DNA of 64,000 nt from Phoronis australis. Its lineage: Eukaryota; Phoronida; Phoronidae. This document shows positions 33,799-46,429 of this stretch, piece by piece (position 1 is the stretch's first letter; every line of letters starts with the position of its first letter). The notes under the pieces are model-generated. The model did not search any database. It worked only from the letters and a program-made list of their open reading frames with translations, and had not been told where the DNA came from. Location: positions 140,809 to 204,808 of the forward strand of contig NMRA01000551.1 in NCBI GenBank assembly GCA_002633005.1, in the 5' to 3' direction. The translations under genes were made by a program, and so were the position numbers.

Positions 33799-35299
33799 GA
33801 AAAGGCGTCCTTTCAAAAGTAACCAGGCCACGAAACGCACACCTATGAATGGATATCTGAGCAACATGACTGTTACAAGCGCCCTCTATGGAAGAACCCT
33901 CAGTACTCCCTTTGTTGAACAAGCCACACAAACTGAATGAAAACCTTGGTTTTCAACAAGCTGGAGCACAGTGACATACAACAATAGTGGTTACTGTATT
34001 TCAAACAAACCATTCAACTGCCTAAAGAAGTAACTCACACTGACTGACCCAGTGAGGTAACAAGAGGTGGTAAGACTTCCTCCAACTAGCAATGTTTAAT
34101 TTTACAAGATTTGTCAGAAGGCTATTTCCACACAGGCACCATTGACCTCACAACATACATGACATGGATCCCATAGTAACATAAGTAACAACTAGTTCAC
34201 AAAAAAACTACAAGATCCCTCAGTAGTAGATAGTAAATGAAGTGACAAACGAGCATTATTTCTTCAGCAAGCAATCTGACTGTTATCTTATTGAGCCTAT
34301 ATCGATGTCCTCAGTTGCAAACTAAGGCATGGAAAACACACAACTTCAGAAGCAATTAAGCACATAAATGGAAATAATAGAAACGCAATTTGTCAAACCA
34401 ACTACAGTCATCGATGCTTTAAACAGGCAAACAGAAAACTGTGCATAGTTTTTGCCCAATTGAAAACCAATCATTCACGACAATACATCAGGATGACATG
34501 ATTTGACAGCGTCTAGTTCCCAACCTCCATGATACAAGACTGAGAGTCTATTGGAGTCACAGAACAAATAAAGCGTCACTCACAACAATCTGAACATCAG
34601 TACAATTAGTATTCAATACCTCTAGAAACTCAACTTGCAATTAAGACGACAGTTATGTAGTGTGGCACAAAAAGGTTCAATTTCATTATGCCAAACTTAC
34701 CAACAAAAAGAAGTTTTCCGGAAATTTTTTTTTTCTTTTTCACATTTTGGCAAAAACTTACAACACAATAAACGATGTAGTAAATCCTTAAAAAAGGTAA
34801 ACGACTATTTCAGTAATTATTTTTGCCTCCAACTTTAGAATTTCCGAGACCAAGTTAAACCAGAGAAAGTTTGCTGCACTTTACATGATACACTTTTCCA
34901 ACTGTAAAACACATGAAGAGAGACATGTTATTACTTGACAATTGTTTTATCATCAACATCTCTCAACTACCAACAAAGTACCACTGCTACTGTAAACATA
35001 GATATTCTTTCAAAGAGTATGTATGAACAGCAACATGGACCTAACAATGAACATATACACTGACTTTTAACCAATTAAGCAAAGAATATGAAGGATGAAG
35101 GAAATTTTAGTATGCAAAATTTCTCAACAAAAATAAAATAAAATTAAGAAAACTTCAGTCTAAATTTAGCTTGGTTTACATCCATGTAGTTGTTATTTGC
35201 AGCAAGGGATTTGTAAACAGAAAAATGACACTTTTTGACAATTACGGTACTTTTGAGAAAAATAAGGCAAGAATTGTTTTTTAATGTTTGGCCATTCAA

Positions 35300-35614
35300 C
35301 TAGATATGACATGACATGAAGTGATAAAAAATGAAGTTGTCTGTGGCATCAACTACTACACAGTTGCTAACACTAACGTGTTGATAATTCCGCCAACCCC
35401 GCTCGTCGGACACGAAAACAAAGCCTCTTGGGAAATTTGAATTCTTGCTCATGTTATCAGACATTAGTCTCGCTGTTCTGTCACCTTCCCACAGGACTTT
35501 ATTCTTGTCTATTATTGAATTCATAACTGTCTTTTTTAGTGCCAGAAGCTCAATTACTACTGAACAGTGACCCCAAAAAATGGTATGCTGGTTCTTCAGT
35601 AGTTTATACTTCAT
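35300..35614 (-). CDS. Intact 104-codon ORF, unrecognised
   Basis: ATG to TAG without intron. Includes IIDKNKVLWEGDRTARLMSD and FVFVSDERGWRNYQHVSVSN, with a protein-like composition (mixed charged and hydrophobic residues, few low-complexity runs). No signal peptide, membrane segment or motif recognised. No promoter or poly(A) signal was assigned. It could be a lineage-specific small gene, an exon, a retrocopy or chance. Confidence 0.25.
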   Translation of the reverse strand: MKYKLLKNQHTIFWGHCSVVIELLALKKTVMNSIIDKNKVLWEGDRTARLMSDNMSKNSNFPRGFVFVSDERGWRNYQHVSVSNCVVVDATDNFIFYHFMSCHI

Positions 35615-37289
35615 TCCAACTGAGCGTTCACATTAAATGACTGTTGGGGGAAAACATGATGTACTGGCCGAAAAGCAGTAAAATTGTAACACTGGACTAT
35701 GATAAAAAACATTTATTTCATATTTGAAGTGGTGCTTTCTAACAGTCAAACTCACACAACATATGACAGACATGAATTGCTGTTTGACAGGGCATAAATT
35801 TCACTGTGCCAATCAAACTAGACATCAATCCCTATCCTAAACTGCACAAATCTACAATCTGTTCCACTGCCCAACATTCAAGCCAGTGACATGACATGCT
35901 TCCCCCTTTTTGCTTGTATCTTGAAAATCAAGACTTTCACATGCTTAAAACGAGGCTTAAAAACAACTATAGTTACAAAGTATTTCTGCTCTTACTCCCA
36001 AAGACATGCATAATTTCACATAATTACAGAAGGCAGCTCCTGAACAAAGTTGTCATTTAATTATTTCATCTCTGCTCTAATCCATCAACACTTCACCCCA
36101 ACTTGGCAATATACTGAACCCAGGCACCATTACTCCAAATGGAGTTTATCACACAGATTCAAATTCTGTGTAAACCACTGGCATTTTGCTAGTACAATAA
36201 TGTAAACAGCTAACTGTTGGGGATAATTTCCCTTCACGGAAAACTCGCCCGTCTCGCTAAAACGCTGGGGCTTTCACTGGCGTCTTAACCTCTGAAAATA
36301 GACTATGTAGTTCATGAAATGGTCAGAATTAGTCTCAGTATTTCCATGTATCCCCATAGTGAAGCATTGATCTCAATTATTGAATTTGGGACAGCCAAAT
36401 ATTGTCCATTTCAAAACTCCAATACAGGCTCTGAGTAGAATACATTTTTACTGTCCCCCAACAGGAGATGTTTATGGTACTTGATAAGCCTTTTCCCAGG
36501 ATGACTCACAAAATAAAGCTATTATGTTTAGAAACAATTTCCTTGCCTGGTTGTGATTTGAACAACATAAACATAGTTCAACAATAGCATCAACGGCAGT
36601 CAATCAAAGTTTGACAATAGACAGCATGAGACAGGGATATGGCGCTTGGCAATTTTGTGGAAAAATCAATGTTTTGCATTGAAATATAACAAGTATATTA
36701 AGTGGTGCTGAAGGAGGGAACTGTCACTGCAACGAACTTTACACATGGAGGGTAGTTATCTCCACTTGTAACTACAGAACACATGTAGGGTAGTTATTTC
36801 CACTTGTAATTACAGAAAACATTAAAAAGCTAACGGTTTTGGCATTAATACAAGCCAGTAAACAGTTTTCAATACAGCGCACAAGATGGCGGTCATGTGT
36901 AATGTAATTTTGTCAAATTTATCAACAAAAATAAATGTTGATAAAACTTGATATTATCATTGGCATGATGAATAGTCATCAAAATCAAGTTTGCTCGGTT
37001 GGCTTAAAAATTACCTTAGTGGTACTACCTTTATGAAAAAAGTTAGAAAATAAAGTTCTGCCAGTCCGACATATTGTGTTCTAAATTGCCGAGCTTTAAA
37101 TATTTAGTTTACTCTTACACGTGACTCTTCGGGCATATGCCCCTAACCATTGTCTCACAAACTTATTATCAAGTCTGAACAAGCTGTCAAATATATAACT
37201 ACAAAAAATAACTAATTTAACTCAGTAAAAACGTGCATTTTCACAAAGAAGAAACCATGTAGAATTTGATTTTTGATTTAATACCAATG

Positions 37290-37545
37290 TGAGACTAATT
37301 AGGTTGCATAACCATGTTTTGGTAGTAAAGTTTAGCAGACAGTAAGGTGCATTGATAGCAAAACATCGGCATCATCAACATTACTATATAAATATTTAAG
37401 ATGAAATCTCGAAACACTGAACTATAGTTATAGTTTTCCAAGTTCAACTATTTGTTAACCCCTCATGCAAAACTGGAACATTTTAACAACAAGTCCTAAC
37501 AGCATTTTTGACAAATGTGCATAAAGCATAGTATCGGAGCATTTC
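37290..37545. repeat. Dispersed repeat family R1, copy 3
   Basis: Blocks AGTAAGGTGCATTGATAGCA, ACCCCTCATGCAAAACTGGA and GCATAAAGCATAGTATC follow the order seen in the copies at 8.4 and 9.6 kb. Confidence 0.5.
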
Positions 37546-37852
37546 ATATGAATCTGATCAGCCAGTTGTGAGATAGGACATTCTAAGTTACCCAAATTTG
37601 ACCTCTTTTATAGGGTCCTACATCTAACCTTAAATGTCCCCGCTAAGCTGAATAAATGCGAGTTTCAGAATCTAAGCAGTGTGGTATTAAGCGAGATGAG
37701 TAGGTGGTCACAGTCCAGCCATGCACTTCAGTTACCATCAACTAGACACTTTTCTCACAGGCGTCAACTTCATTAGCAGACATTTAAAAGGAAAGCGGTT
37801 ATATCAGAACTTAACTTGGGCAAAGAAACTTAGAACGTACCAACTCTCACTC

Positions 37853-38745
37853 ACTATATCATCTTAGCCTTCAATGGAGTCAGTAGCCAATCTAAGAAGT
37901 GAAAAAAGCAACTTGGCAGCACTTTGATTTCAGTTCTATACATAAATATGACATGCATGGATGAACAGTGGCAGTGTGAGAAACACAACAAATGTTTGTG
38001 TTGTGAGGGCATCAACCTGTACTTCAATGTAGTCATTAAGTGCTATTGATTTCTAATTAGAGCTACACCACAAAGTGGTCAGACACCAACAGATGTAGGC
38101 AAGAGCTCTACACACTGGTTAAACACAAGGAGAACTGGAGGATTACGTAACAAACAACACCAACTTTGGGATCACTATTGTACTACATCATTATACACAA
38201 ACAGGTGATTGAAACAACTGAGGTCATGCACTTACACCCTTATGTAACGGACCTGAAACCAGTTCTGTTGACCCAAGAATCTCCCAGACCCTGAAACCAG
38301 GGCCCGGTCTCCAATCTCCGTACTCAGACTCGAATCATGCTCAAACTCACACTTCATACTCAACTCGAGTACAGACTCAGCTTTGGTGTATTCAATGTCA
38401 TACTCGAAAAATCTGTACTCGAAATTTCGAGCACGTACTCAGTTTTCGAGTGTACTCGAACTGAAGTGTATCTCATCTATATTTCGAGTACGATTTTGAG
38501 TAAAAATTTGGAGTCTATGCTCAAATTTCAAGTTTGGTATGGCAGTGTGCTTGAAATCGTACTCGAAAATAAATACGAGCCAGAGAACAAAATATCGAAA
38601 NTCCCAGACCCTGAAACCAGTTCTGTCGACCAAAGAATCTCCCGGACCCTGAAACCAGTTCTGTTCACCCAAGAATCTCCCGAAGTATGCAAGTGTGATC
38701 ATGTGCTTACTTTCATGGCGATATCTCAGTTTTGCGTTTTTACGA
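37853..38745 (-). CDS. Two phase-compatible exon-like pieces, gene unrecognised
   Basis: On the minus strand, about 38744-38706 reads CRKNAKLRYRHE between TACTAG and the donor GTAAGCAC. About 37889-37853 reads WLLTPLKAKMI after a good polypyrimidine tract (TTTTTTCACTTCTTAG) and before GTGAGTGA. One base left from the first plus two of the second make a codon. An exon-sized start at 47832 (MFDKVSVIHRK, then GTAAGTC) could be upstream. Short exons like these arise by chance, and the connecting exons were not found. Confidence 0.18.
38260..38690. repeat. 37-38-bp tandem repeat split by a TCGAGTA-rich insert and an N
   Basis: Units of CCCTGAAACCAGTTCTGTTG plus ACCCAAGAATCTCCCAG flank a 290-bp insert. 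The N at 38601 is at the right junction, so the array is probably mis-assembled. Confidence 0.7.
38320..38600. repeat. Degenerate array of TACTCGA / TCGAGTA motifs
   Basis: More than ten occurrences of ACTCGA, TCGAGTA or one-base variants on both strands in about 280 bp, some palindromic (TCGAAATTTCGA). Not a simple tandem repeat. Confidence 0.6.
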
Positions 38746-40238
38746 CATTCTAGTATTTATGGAGCGAACACCACAGTACAATCAGTTAAGCTAGTATCTA
38801 ACAAAACTTAAGAGATCGCACGAGTCTCAACAGGATAATGCTGCTCATAACAAGTGAATCACATGACCAAACTAGATTTCACCTGGAGATCCAACTATAA
38901 TGAATACCCCCCTCCTAACAGATTACTAAGGTAAAGGTACACAACTGTAACATAATCCAGTATAGCATGCAACCATCCAAATCAGTCTTGCTAAAACGAC
39001 AGGACCCGAGCACACTACACCAAAACAAACAAATACTTAAAACACGGTAATGAAAATGCACACAGTCATACATGGACCACTCACATTCATTTTATGTTAT
39101 AATTGTCTCCAGCCCACATAACTATAAATACAGAAACTATACAACACTTGTATGTCTCATGAATCCAATCAAAGGCTCTACAACCTGACCGTGACTCTCA
39201 GGCTGGGGTACACCATATGATTTATAATACTAACTATAAAAATGTGCCCACTGGCGCCATGTCCTACCTGAACTGTTCATACAAGCCCACGCATGTATAT
39301 ACCCTAACTCTCAGGACACACAGTTAGGGTTGACGTAACTGCTGATCTTTTAACCAAATACAAGCTCCCATGGCATTATACAAGACCAATCTTGTTTTCA
39401 GACTAAACATAAGTTTTCTAAGCAACAAATGATAATATTTCCCAACTACAACCTTTTATATATGAAAAACAACAGCCTGCATCAAACCTAGAGTGAAAGA
39501 AGATACCGCAAGTCTGGAAATTAACTGAAGAATGAGGCTGGCATTTAAGCTGTTTCATGGTACTAAAAGAAATAGAGATATGGCCTTGAAGCAAAATCCA
39601 TTCCTTTAATTTGCACAGGAGAGACTTTTCATTTAACTCCTGTTGCTCATACAGGAAACCAACATAACTATAAACGGCAGTGGGTTAAAATGAAAATTAC
39701 ATTTCCTTCTGTTTAAAAGTCCGAAAAACTAAAACCAAAAGTAGGCAATGTACCCCTACGGACAGTTTTGTAGAAACAGGAATCTAAGGAAGCCAGTATG
39801 ATAACGATCTTCGCTTGTAATACAAGGCAATATCTCGCGAAGTCTAGTGTGTTCTTACATGTCAGTGAGATTTTTGCCACCACGGAACACACGCGCCCAG
39901 AATCCAGCCCAGGTTACCTCTGTTTCTACAGTACGCTGAACCCATGCTGGTAGAATTTTTGGTTTCACCTTTGAGGAGCAAGCGGCTCAGACATGCAAAC
40001 TTTCAATTTTAGCAACGGAGATGATCCAAATATTATACAAACTACAGGGTTATTTTTGAAACAATAAATTATTAGATCAAATGACTAAACATGCTTTTAA
40101 CTATCAACTGTAATTGAGTTGTCAATGAAGTTTTAGTGGAATAATTAAAAACCATCATAGGCACATTTTAGGGAAGGCAGCATTGATATTTAGTATGAGC
40201 AAAATGTTGCTGCTGATGTGAACCATGATTTTAGTTCA

Positions 40239-40535
40239 AACGACCACCTCATAAACAGACATCAACGACCACCTCCAGAAATAGACATCAACGACCACCT
40301 CCATGAACAGACATCAACGACCACCTCCATAAACAGACATCAACGACCACCTCCAGAAATAAACATTAACGACCACCTCCATAAACAGACATCAACGACC
40401 ACCTCCATAAACAGACATCAACGACCACCTCATAAAGAGACATCAACGACCACCTCATAAAGAGACATCAACGACCACCTCATAAAGAGACATCAACGAC
40501 CACCTTCATAAACAGACAATAAGGACCACCTTCAT
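40239..40535. repeat. 27-bp minisatellite, about 11 copies
   Basis: Units of CATAAACAGACATCAACGAC plus CACCTC with variants. It is followed immediately by a fragment of the MITE seen at 4.6 kb. The 80-codon plus-strand frame is a by-product. Confidence 0.92.
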
Positions 40536-40538
40536 GAG

Positions 40539-40680
40539 GCGCTTTCATATTGACTTAACTCCGGCCTGAGCGCAGTGTCGACGTATACAGCGCAGTTAAC
40601 TGGACCGTTCATACTGGCTTTGGTAGTTAATGAACTTCGAAGTAAACGGTAGGTGACCCTGTCATCAACAAATGTTTTAG
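40539..40680. mobile_element. MITE family of 4599-5092, fragment
   Basis: GAGGCGCTTTCATATTGACT and the tract GACCGTTCATACTGGCTTTG match the other copies, especially 54518-54640. Confidence 0.5.
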
Positions 40681-43079
40681 CTATTTTGGCTAATACCTTT
40701 AAAAGTCTAGCGCGACTCCAGCTGTTAATAACTTGGTCTCATTTTAATGAAATCTGTAAGTTGACTAGAAGCTTGCATTTTTTGAAGAGTCTAGTGTTTT
40801 AAAAGGTGCGCCCTGGGGGGGACTGCATTGTTGCAATGTACGTGCGCCTTTTTACTTTTTACGTGCTAATGGCGCAAATACGCAGTCTAACAATATCCCT
40901 GTTCAAAGTACACTTTTCCTAGCCACGAACAGGTGCACGACCTTTCATAAAACAGACCTTGGTAGGCATTTTAGCGAGGCAAAAATTTGAACTGCAGACA
41001 TCAAAGATCTCACCAATGTCGGACAAAAATTTTTGCCAAAAATCCCACCGTTCATTCTTCAAAAACCTAATGTTATTGGAGATCATATAATTTTATAATT
41101 CCAGCATATCTTTGCATTGATTTATCCAACCAGCTCGGGGCAACAAAAAGTTTGCGATGTTTCTACTTTCACTGTTGCAACAAAACACACCTGGATTTTA
41201 TAAGAATCATCCTCGGTTCTATTCACAACCTTTCAAAAATAGGCAAACTCAAATTCTACAAATCTGCCATTTAATAACACAACTTCAATATCCGCAACAG
41301 AAATACTCTCGTCATTTATGATCTACCCCATGTTGTTTGATCCCATGTCGTATGCAAATTAGTGTCATTCAATAGTCCAAGTTAATGAGACTCTCAATAG
41401 TGTAGTTCCCATGTGCTTTGAAATATCCCAGAAATATTTTTAGAAAAAATAAACAGAATAAATTCCACGAACAGTCATGTCCCCAACAGATTCATGAATA
41501 CCGGAAAGTTGTGTTGCCCCTATTGGCAGACACTGACACTACATAGTGTGATAGTGCGCCAGCACCAGCCGTTTTATGAAACAGATAACGATCAGAATTT
41601 TTACTGAAGCAACAAACCATGTAGGTCATGATTAATTTCTCTCCCCACTGCCACCGCTATCGTATTAATACAACAAAGTTTGGCAAATACACAATAATTT
41701 TTCTTTGTTTCTTAAATTTTCTTGAAAAATACACAAACCATTTCTACCAATTTTCACAAGCAAACAGCCCACATGGGGTCCAAAGACATGACTGGTTTCC
41801 CACATAACATGCAACAGGCTCATGAATTAAACATGGCGCCACCAGGTTAATCATTGTTGGTAACAATTGCCAACAGACTTCGCGAGTCAAACCATTTCAA
41901 AGGTAATATTTTGATACAAAATTTAGGCCAAATTGTGATCCACAAAGTTTCTACCTATAGTCTCCTGTTCATGAATACATATTTACAGATAGAGCATTCC
42001 TCTAAAGGCTATGAATAAGGGCAAAGTACCATGAACAATCTTTGTAGGAACATTTAGATAAGAACTAACAGGTTGATTATATAATAAAGAACTCTTATCA
42101 ACAACAGGTCACTAGAGAGATAAACAAAATCTAATTCAAATTACATAATAAAATTAAAATTTGACTTCCAACTCTCACAGAAAAGCAGTATTGTAGTTTT
42201 ACATACATTATCACCCCAATTGATAAATCAAAGGCATATTGTAAAACTATCAAGATAAGTTTTAAAATATTGTTTAATCACTTGTAGTAATTATAACAAA
42301 ATACTGTGGCAATGTAATGTACCCTTAGGATAATGAAACAAGGATAGAAAATGTTGTTTCAGATGCTGGCACCCAATCAATAGTTCATTATTAATCAACA
42401 GACCATGTACATAGGCACCATTTCAGGATGTACTCTGAAGTATCAAGCGCATCATAATACAGCATCACCATAGACTTTGATAGTTGCAGTGGGTTTGGCC
42501 GGAGTAATTTATGGAAGTTATCAAGAGTTTGAAAACACTGAATTTTTCAACTGCGTGAAGTATTGCTCTCTGGCAGGATGAACAGCTCTGCGGAATCGTC
42601 AGGTGGGGCTGGTTAGTTCGTGTCTCAGGCACAGACAAGTTGCTGCCCAAGCCTGTAATCTCCACTTCTCTCTGCATTATATGTGAACCTGATGTAGAAA
42701 AGACAAGACCACAACACTGGCACCAACCTGCAAAATGGTGGAGTCAACCTCAACAAAAAACAGTCAAGTGTTATCAGCAAGGTCACAGTCACAAACACAC
42801 ATACACACACATGGTGTGGAGAGCTCAGATAGAAGATGGCAAGCCCAAAAGGGTTGCACACTCCCTGGGACCTTAGTACAGAAGAGGTCTATGGTGTGTG
42901 TGCTCAGGATATGTTCTAAAATTTCTATTCTTTTTCTATAGATACGTGTAGGCTTTTCTTTTAAAAGTCTGGATCCTGTTGGCGATCAGTGCTTCAATTA
43001 CTGAAAAGGGCTTTTACCTAGTGCAAATAAATCAATACTGCTACTAATATTTTCACAACCACATGGCAAAGTTTGGAAA

Positions 43080-43395
43080 CCTGTAGGTTGGTTTGGTGGT
43101 GCAAAAAAAAACAAGAGGATAGTGTCATCTCATTAATAGATGCCTATGAGCCACGTTTCATGAAAATCTGTTGAGGACCTTTGAGGTAAATGTAAAACAT
43201 AAAAATTACTACTAGGGGGCACACAGGTGGTCGGATCCGGCCGAAATTCGTCGTCATCTGTCATCATCTTCATAGAAACACATCCGCGAAATCTCATCAA
43301 GATACTGTGAGCTGTTTAGGAGATACAGCTGCGGAGGCCGGTTGCCCGGACATACAGAGATGATGGCAATGATGCACCCACATATAAATCACTTG
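43080..43395. repeat. Fragment of the CTCF-like-box repeat
   Basis: TTCATGAAAATCTGTTGAGG, a CTACTAGGGGGCACACAG box near 43211, GTTTAGGAGATACAGC and a CACCCACATATAAATCA end match the array at 28.3-29.9 kb. Confidence 0.65.
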
Positions 43396-44459
43396 ATTCT
43401 AAATTGTTGTTAATAATATTAGCTCATATGAAATACTATATGGCATGCAGTTTGCCTAGAAATGCACATTCACAGCACAGTTGAAGCCAGAGTGGTTGTA
43501 TAAGACATAACCCACACCACTCCTTCTGTTCTGTCACAATATTGTGATTCGATTAGATTTGATTTCACAGGGGTAATCAAAACTTGTTCAACAGAGAGGT
43601 TACCTCACTTGCTCCTGAGTGATCACAGGGACTATCATTCAAAACCAACAGACAAACCTTGTGAATACAGTCATCTTAAAAAGGTCTAGTTTACGAAAGT
43701 GAAATATTAATTTTCCTCAAGGTCGGCTTGTGCCAATTTCTAGAAGTAGGCAATAATGAACACCTCAAATTGAGCTCAATGGCACAAGAATAAAACAGAA
43801 GATTGAATTTCCCAATAAATATTACCACAAATCAACCTTAACCACATTCCACCACCAAAGGTAAAACTGTCTCAACAGTTCAAATGATACAGTAAAACAT
43901 CACCAATTACATACAAAAATATTTTATCAATTTCAAGGCCCTCTTAAACTGTTGAGTGCTCAGAAGTTCTCAAAATTTTGCATGATGGAAGATACCATAC
44001 AAAACTTGAATATAAAACATTAATTTAGTGCTATCTATATCATAGATGAAAAATTTGAAAATAAAATTTCATTTACTGGCCATACTGTATCAATGACTTG
44101 TAAATTTTTATGGTACATTTTCAACTGTCTACAAATAAAACAGAGCTGTCATTCAACAAGATTCAATTTCTCACACTGGGTTAGAACACAAATGTGTTTA
44201 TTTAATGACTAATCGATGGTGTACTGGGATAATCCAGACAGCAAAACACAAAAACTTTAATGCAGATAACATTTCTGATGCCATGCGACATTCTCAGAAA
44301 TGATGTTCAACCAACACAACTACTCCAAAGAAGTAAGCCAGCCTAAATACTCAAACCATTAACTGGTTGACACATAGAGGTTTCCAATATTTCCAAGAAT
44401 CGGAATGACAGCTTAAATCCCAGTAGCTAAAAATTCCAAATAGAGCGCTCTTGGTGAAA

Positions 44460-45720
44460 TTAAGCGAAAAGACAACGATGGGGAGGACGACAATGACGAT
44501 CATGACGATGAAGGCAACGATTATGAACAAGACGATAACATTCATGTGACTAGCGAAGAAATGAGTAAGAAATAGGCTGCAGTTTTGTTCAATAGCCGGT
44601 AAAGTGACAACAGTGCGAGAGCGCTCGGAGGAGCAACACTTGGTGAAATTAAGCGAAAAGATGACGATGGGGAGGACGGCAACGATGACAATCATGACGA
44701 TGAAGGCTGCGATTATGAACAAGACGATTACATTCGTGACTAGTTAAGAAATCAGTAATAGGCTGCAGTCTTGTTCAGTAGCTGGTAAAGTGACAACAGT
44801 GCAGCCCAATCGGTCAACAAAGGAACAGCGTATTCAAACAATCTCGAATAATTCTGCCAAGTAACAAAAGAACAGCGTTATCAGAAAATCTTGAATAATT
44901 CGAAAAGTAGAGGTCCTAGTGAAAAATGAAAAATATCTTGTGAAAGTCCATTTAAAACTCTATCAAACTGTACAGATTTTGGATCGGTAAATATACATGG
45001 CAAAAAATATTCCGGCACACAAAACTATTACCACAAAAACACGAAATTTGACAATTTCCTCCCCTAGATTACTAATTCAATGCAAGTGCTAAAAAAATCT
45101 GACTACAGATTCAGAATGCTCCTCCTGTCTAGATTTTAACTATGTGGTCATAGTAAGCCCCTTACAAGCTACTTTTTTGGCAAATTTGATCTGTCTGACA
45201 GCCACCTGAAATCGCACCTGGTTTCTCGGACAGCAAATGGCAAGGGTTGATAGCAAATGACAGCCAAGAGTTTACATCAAAAGTAGGTAAAAACTAGGCT
45301 ATTCTTATTCAAAAACACAAGTAAATCAGTTTCCAAGCAATTGTTATCAACTAATTCCTCAAACCACCCGCCAAACCCGACACACGCCCTCAACATAAAT
45401 TCTACGGACTAGAAAATGCCCCTTGGCCGCGACCTAACGGTTCAGTGATACCTACAGTCTTTAGTGACACTAGACGAAACTAACGATGATGATGATTGTG
45501 ATGATGAATGTGGCGATTATGAACAACACGATGACTAGCGAAGATGTCAGAAATGAGTAAGAAATAGGCTACTGTCATGTTCAATAGAAGCTAAACCAAC
45601 ATCAGTGCACGAAGACCGGTCAACAAAGGAACAGCACTATCAGAAAATCTCGAATAATTCAAGAAGTAGACGCCCTAGCGAAAAATTAAAAAATATCTTC
45701 TGAAAGCCCGTTTAAAATTC
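44460..45720. repeat. Diverged direct repeats, GACGATGA-rich
   Basis: Units at about 44460-44640, 44645-44800 and 45478-45600 share GCGAAAAGANGACGATGGGG, GATTATGAACAAGACGAT and AATAGGCTGCAGT. The downstream tract GGTCAACAAAGGAACAGC ... AATCTCGAATAATTC recurs at 44812 and 45617. The minus strand of the first two units encodes a very hydrophobic repeat (FIVMIVIVVLPIVVFSLNFT), which I take as a by-product of the GA-rich plus strand. Confidence 0.6.
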
Positions 45721-46429
45721 TATGTAATGTAGCAGTTTTGCAAAATTCCGTAACCTTTTAGAAAAAATCGAAATTTTGCGGTTTTTTTTTGAAATTCCAA
45801 GTCAAATAACTCGAAAAACGTTATCACATAACTTTTGAAAGAGCATACTTCAAGGAATCCACATGCAAAAATTCATGTCATTTGCTCTTACCGTTCAAAA
45901 TACAACTGCAGAACGATTGAAAATGGGTGAAAATGCGACAGAGCGCCATCCTGAAAGTGACTTCCGGTTTAACAAAATTTTATAATAGCCAATTAAAAGC
46001 AATGAATAGGTGACGAGTTCGAAAACGATTGGTTCGCCAATGCGCCCTGTACAGGAGAAAACGTTTTCAACCAGATATAGAGGTGCGCATGTGCCATTGC
46101 CGATATTTCCGCCATCTTTGACCGGAAGTTAACGATTTACAGCGCAGTTGTAGTACTTGTGTGGTATAATAATCGTACAAACTTTCAGCCTTGTGCATCG
46201 AAAATGCGGCCTCTATGATTTGAATCAGAATCTGGAAACAAAATGGCCGCCATGTCCGCCAATTTGAATCCGATCATGACCAAAAACAATAGGCTTCCAG
46301 GACTTTCAGATCTACACGTAATGTGCGAATTTCGTGCGGATTGGACGAAAATTGCGACGACAGACCAACATACTTGTCGGAATTCAAAGAATTTCGTCAA
46401 GTAAATAGCTGGATTTGAAAGTAGTGTTC

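Larger units (their letters stand above)
32869..37830. other. Intergenic stretch upstream of POMGNT1
   Basis: No confidently recognised gene. It holds the 104-codon frame at 35300-35614, the short frame at 33568-33798, repeat M4 at 33084-33170, the start of R1 copy 3 (37290) and one recurrent motif at 37069-37088. Exon-like pieces on the minus strand near 34.05 and 34.6 kb are too short to rely on. Confidence 0.35.

Noticed and set aside
39860-39990. Minus-strand exon-like frame (VQRTVETEVTWAGFWARVFR)
   Set aside because: Protein-like, but no convincing acceptor, a second frame is also open and no family is recognised.
40218-40460. 80-codon ORF with INRHQRPPP repeats
   Set aside because: By-product of a 27-bp minisatellite in which 27 is a multiple of three.
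40239-40535. CRISPR-like array
   Set aside because: Repeats are directly adjacent with no unique spacers and the genome is eukaryotic; this is a minisatellite.
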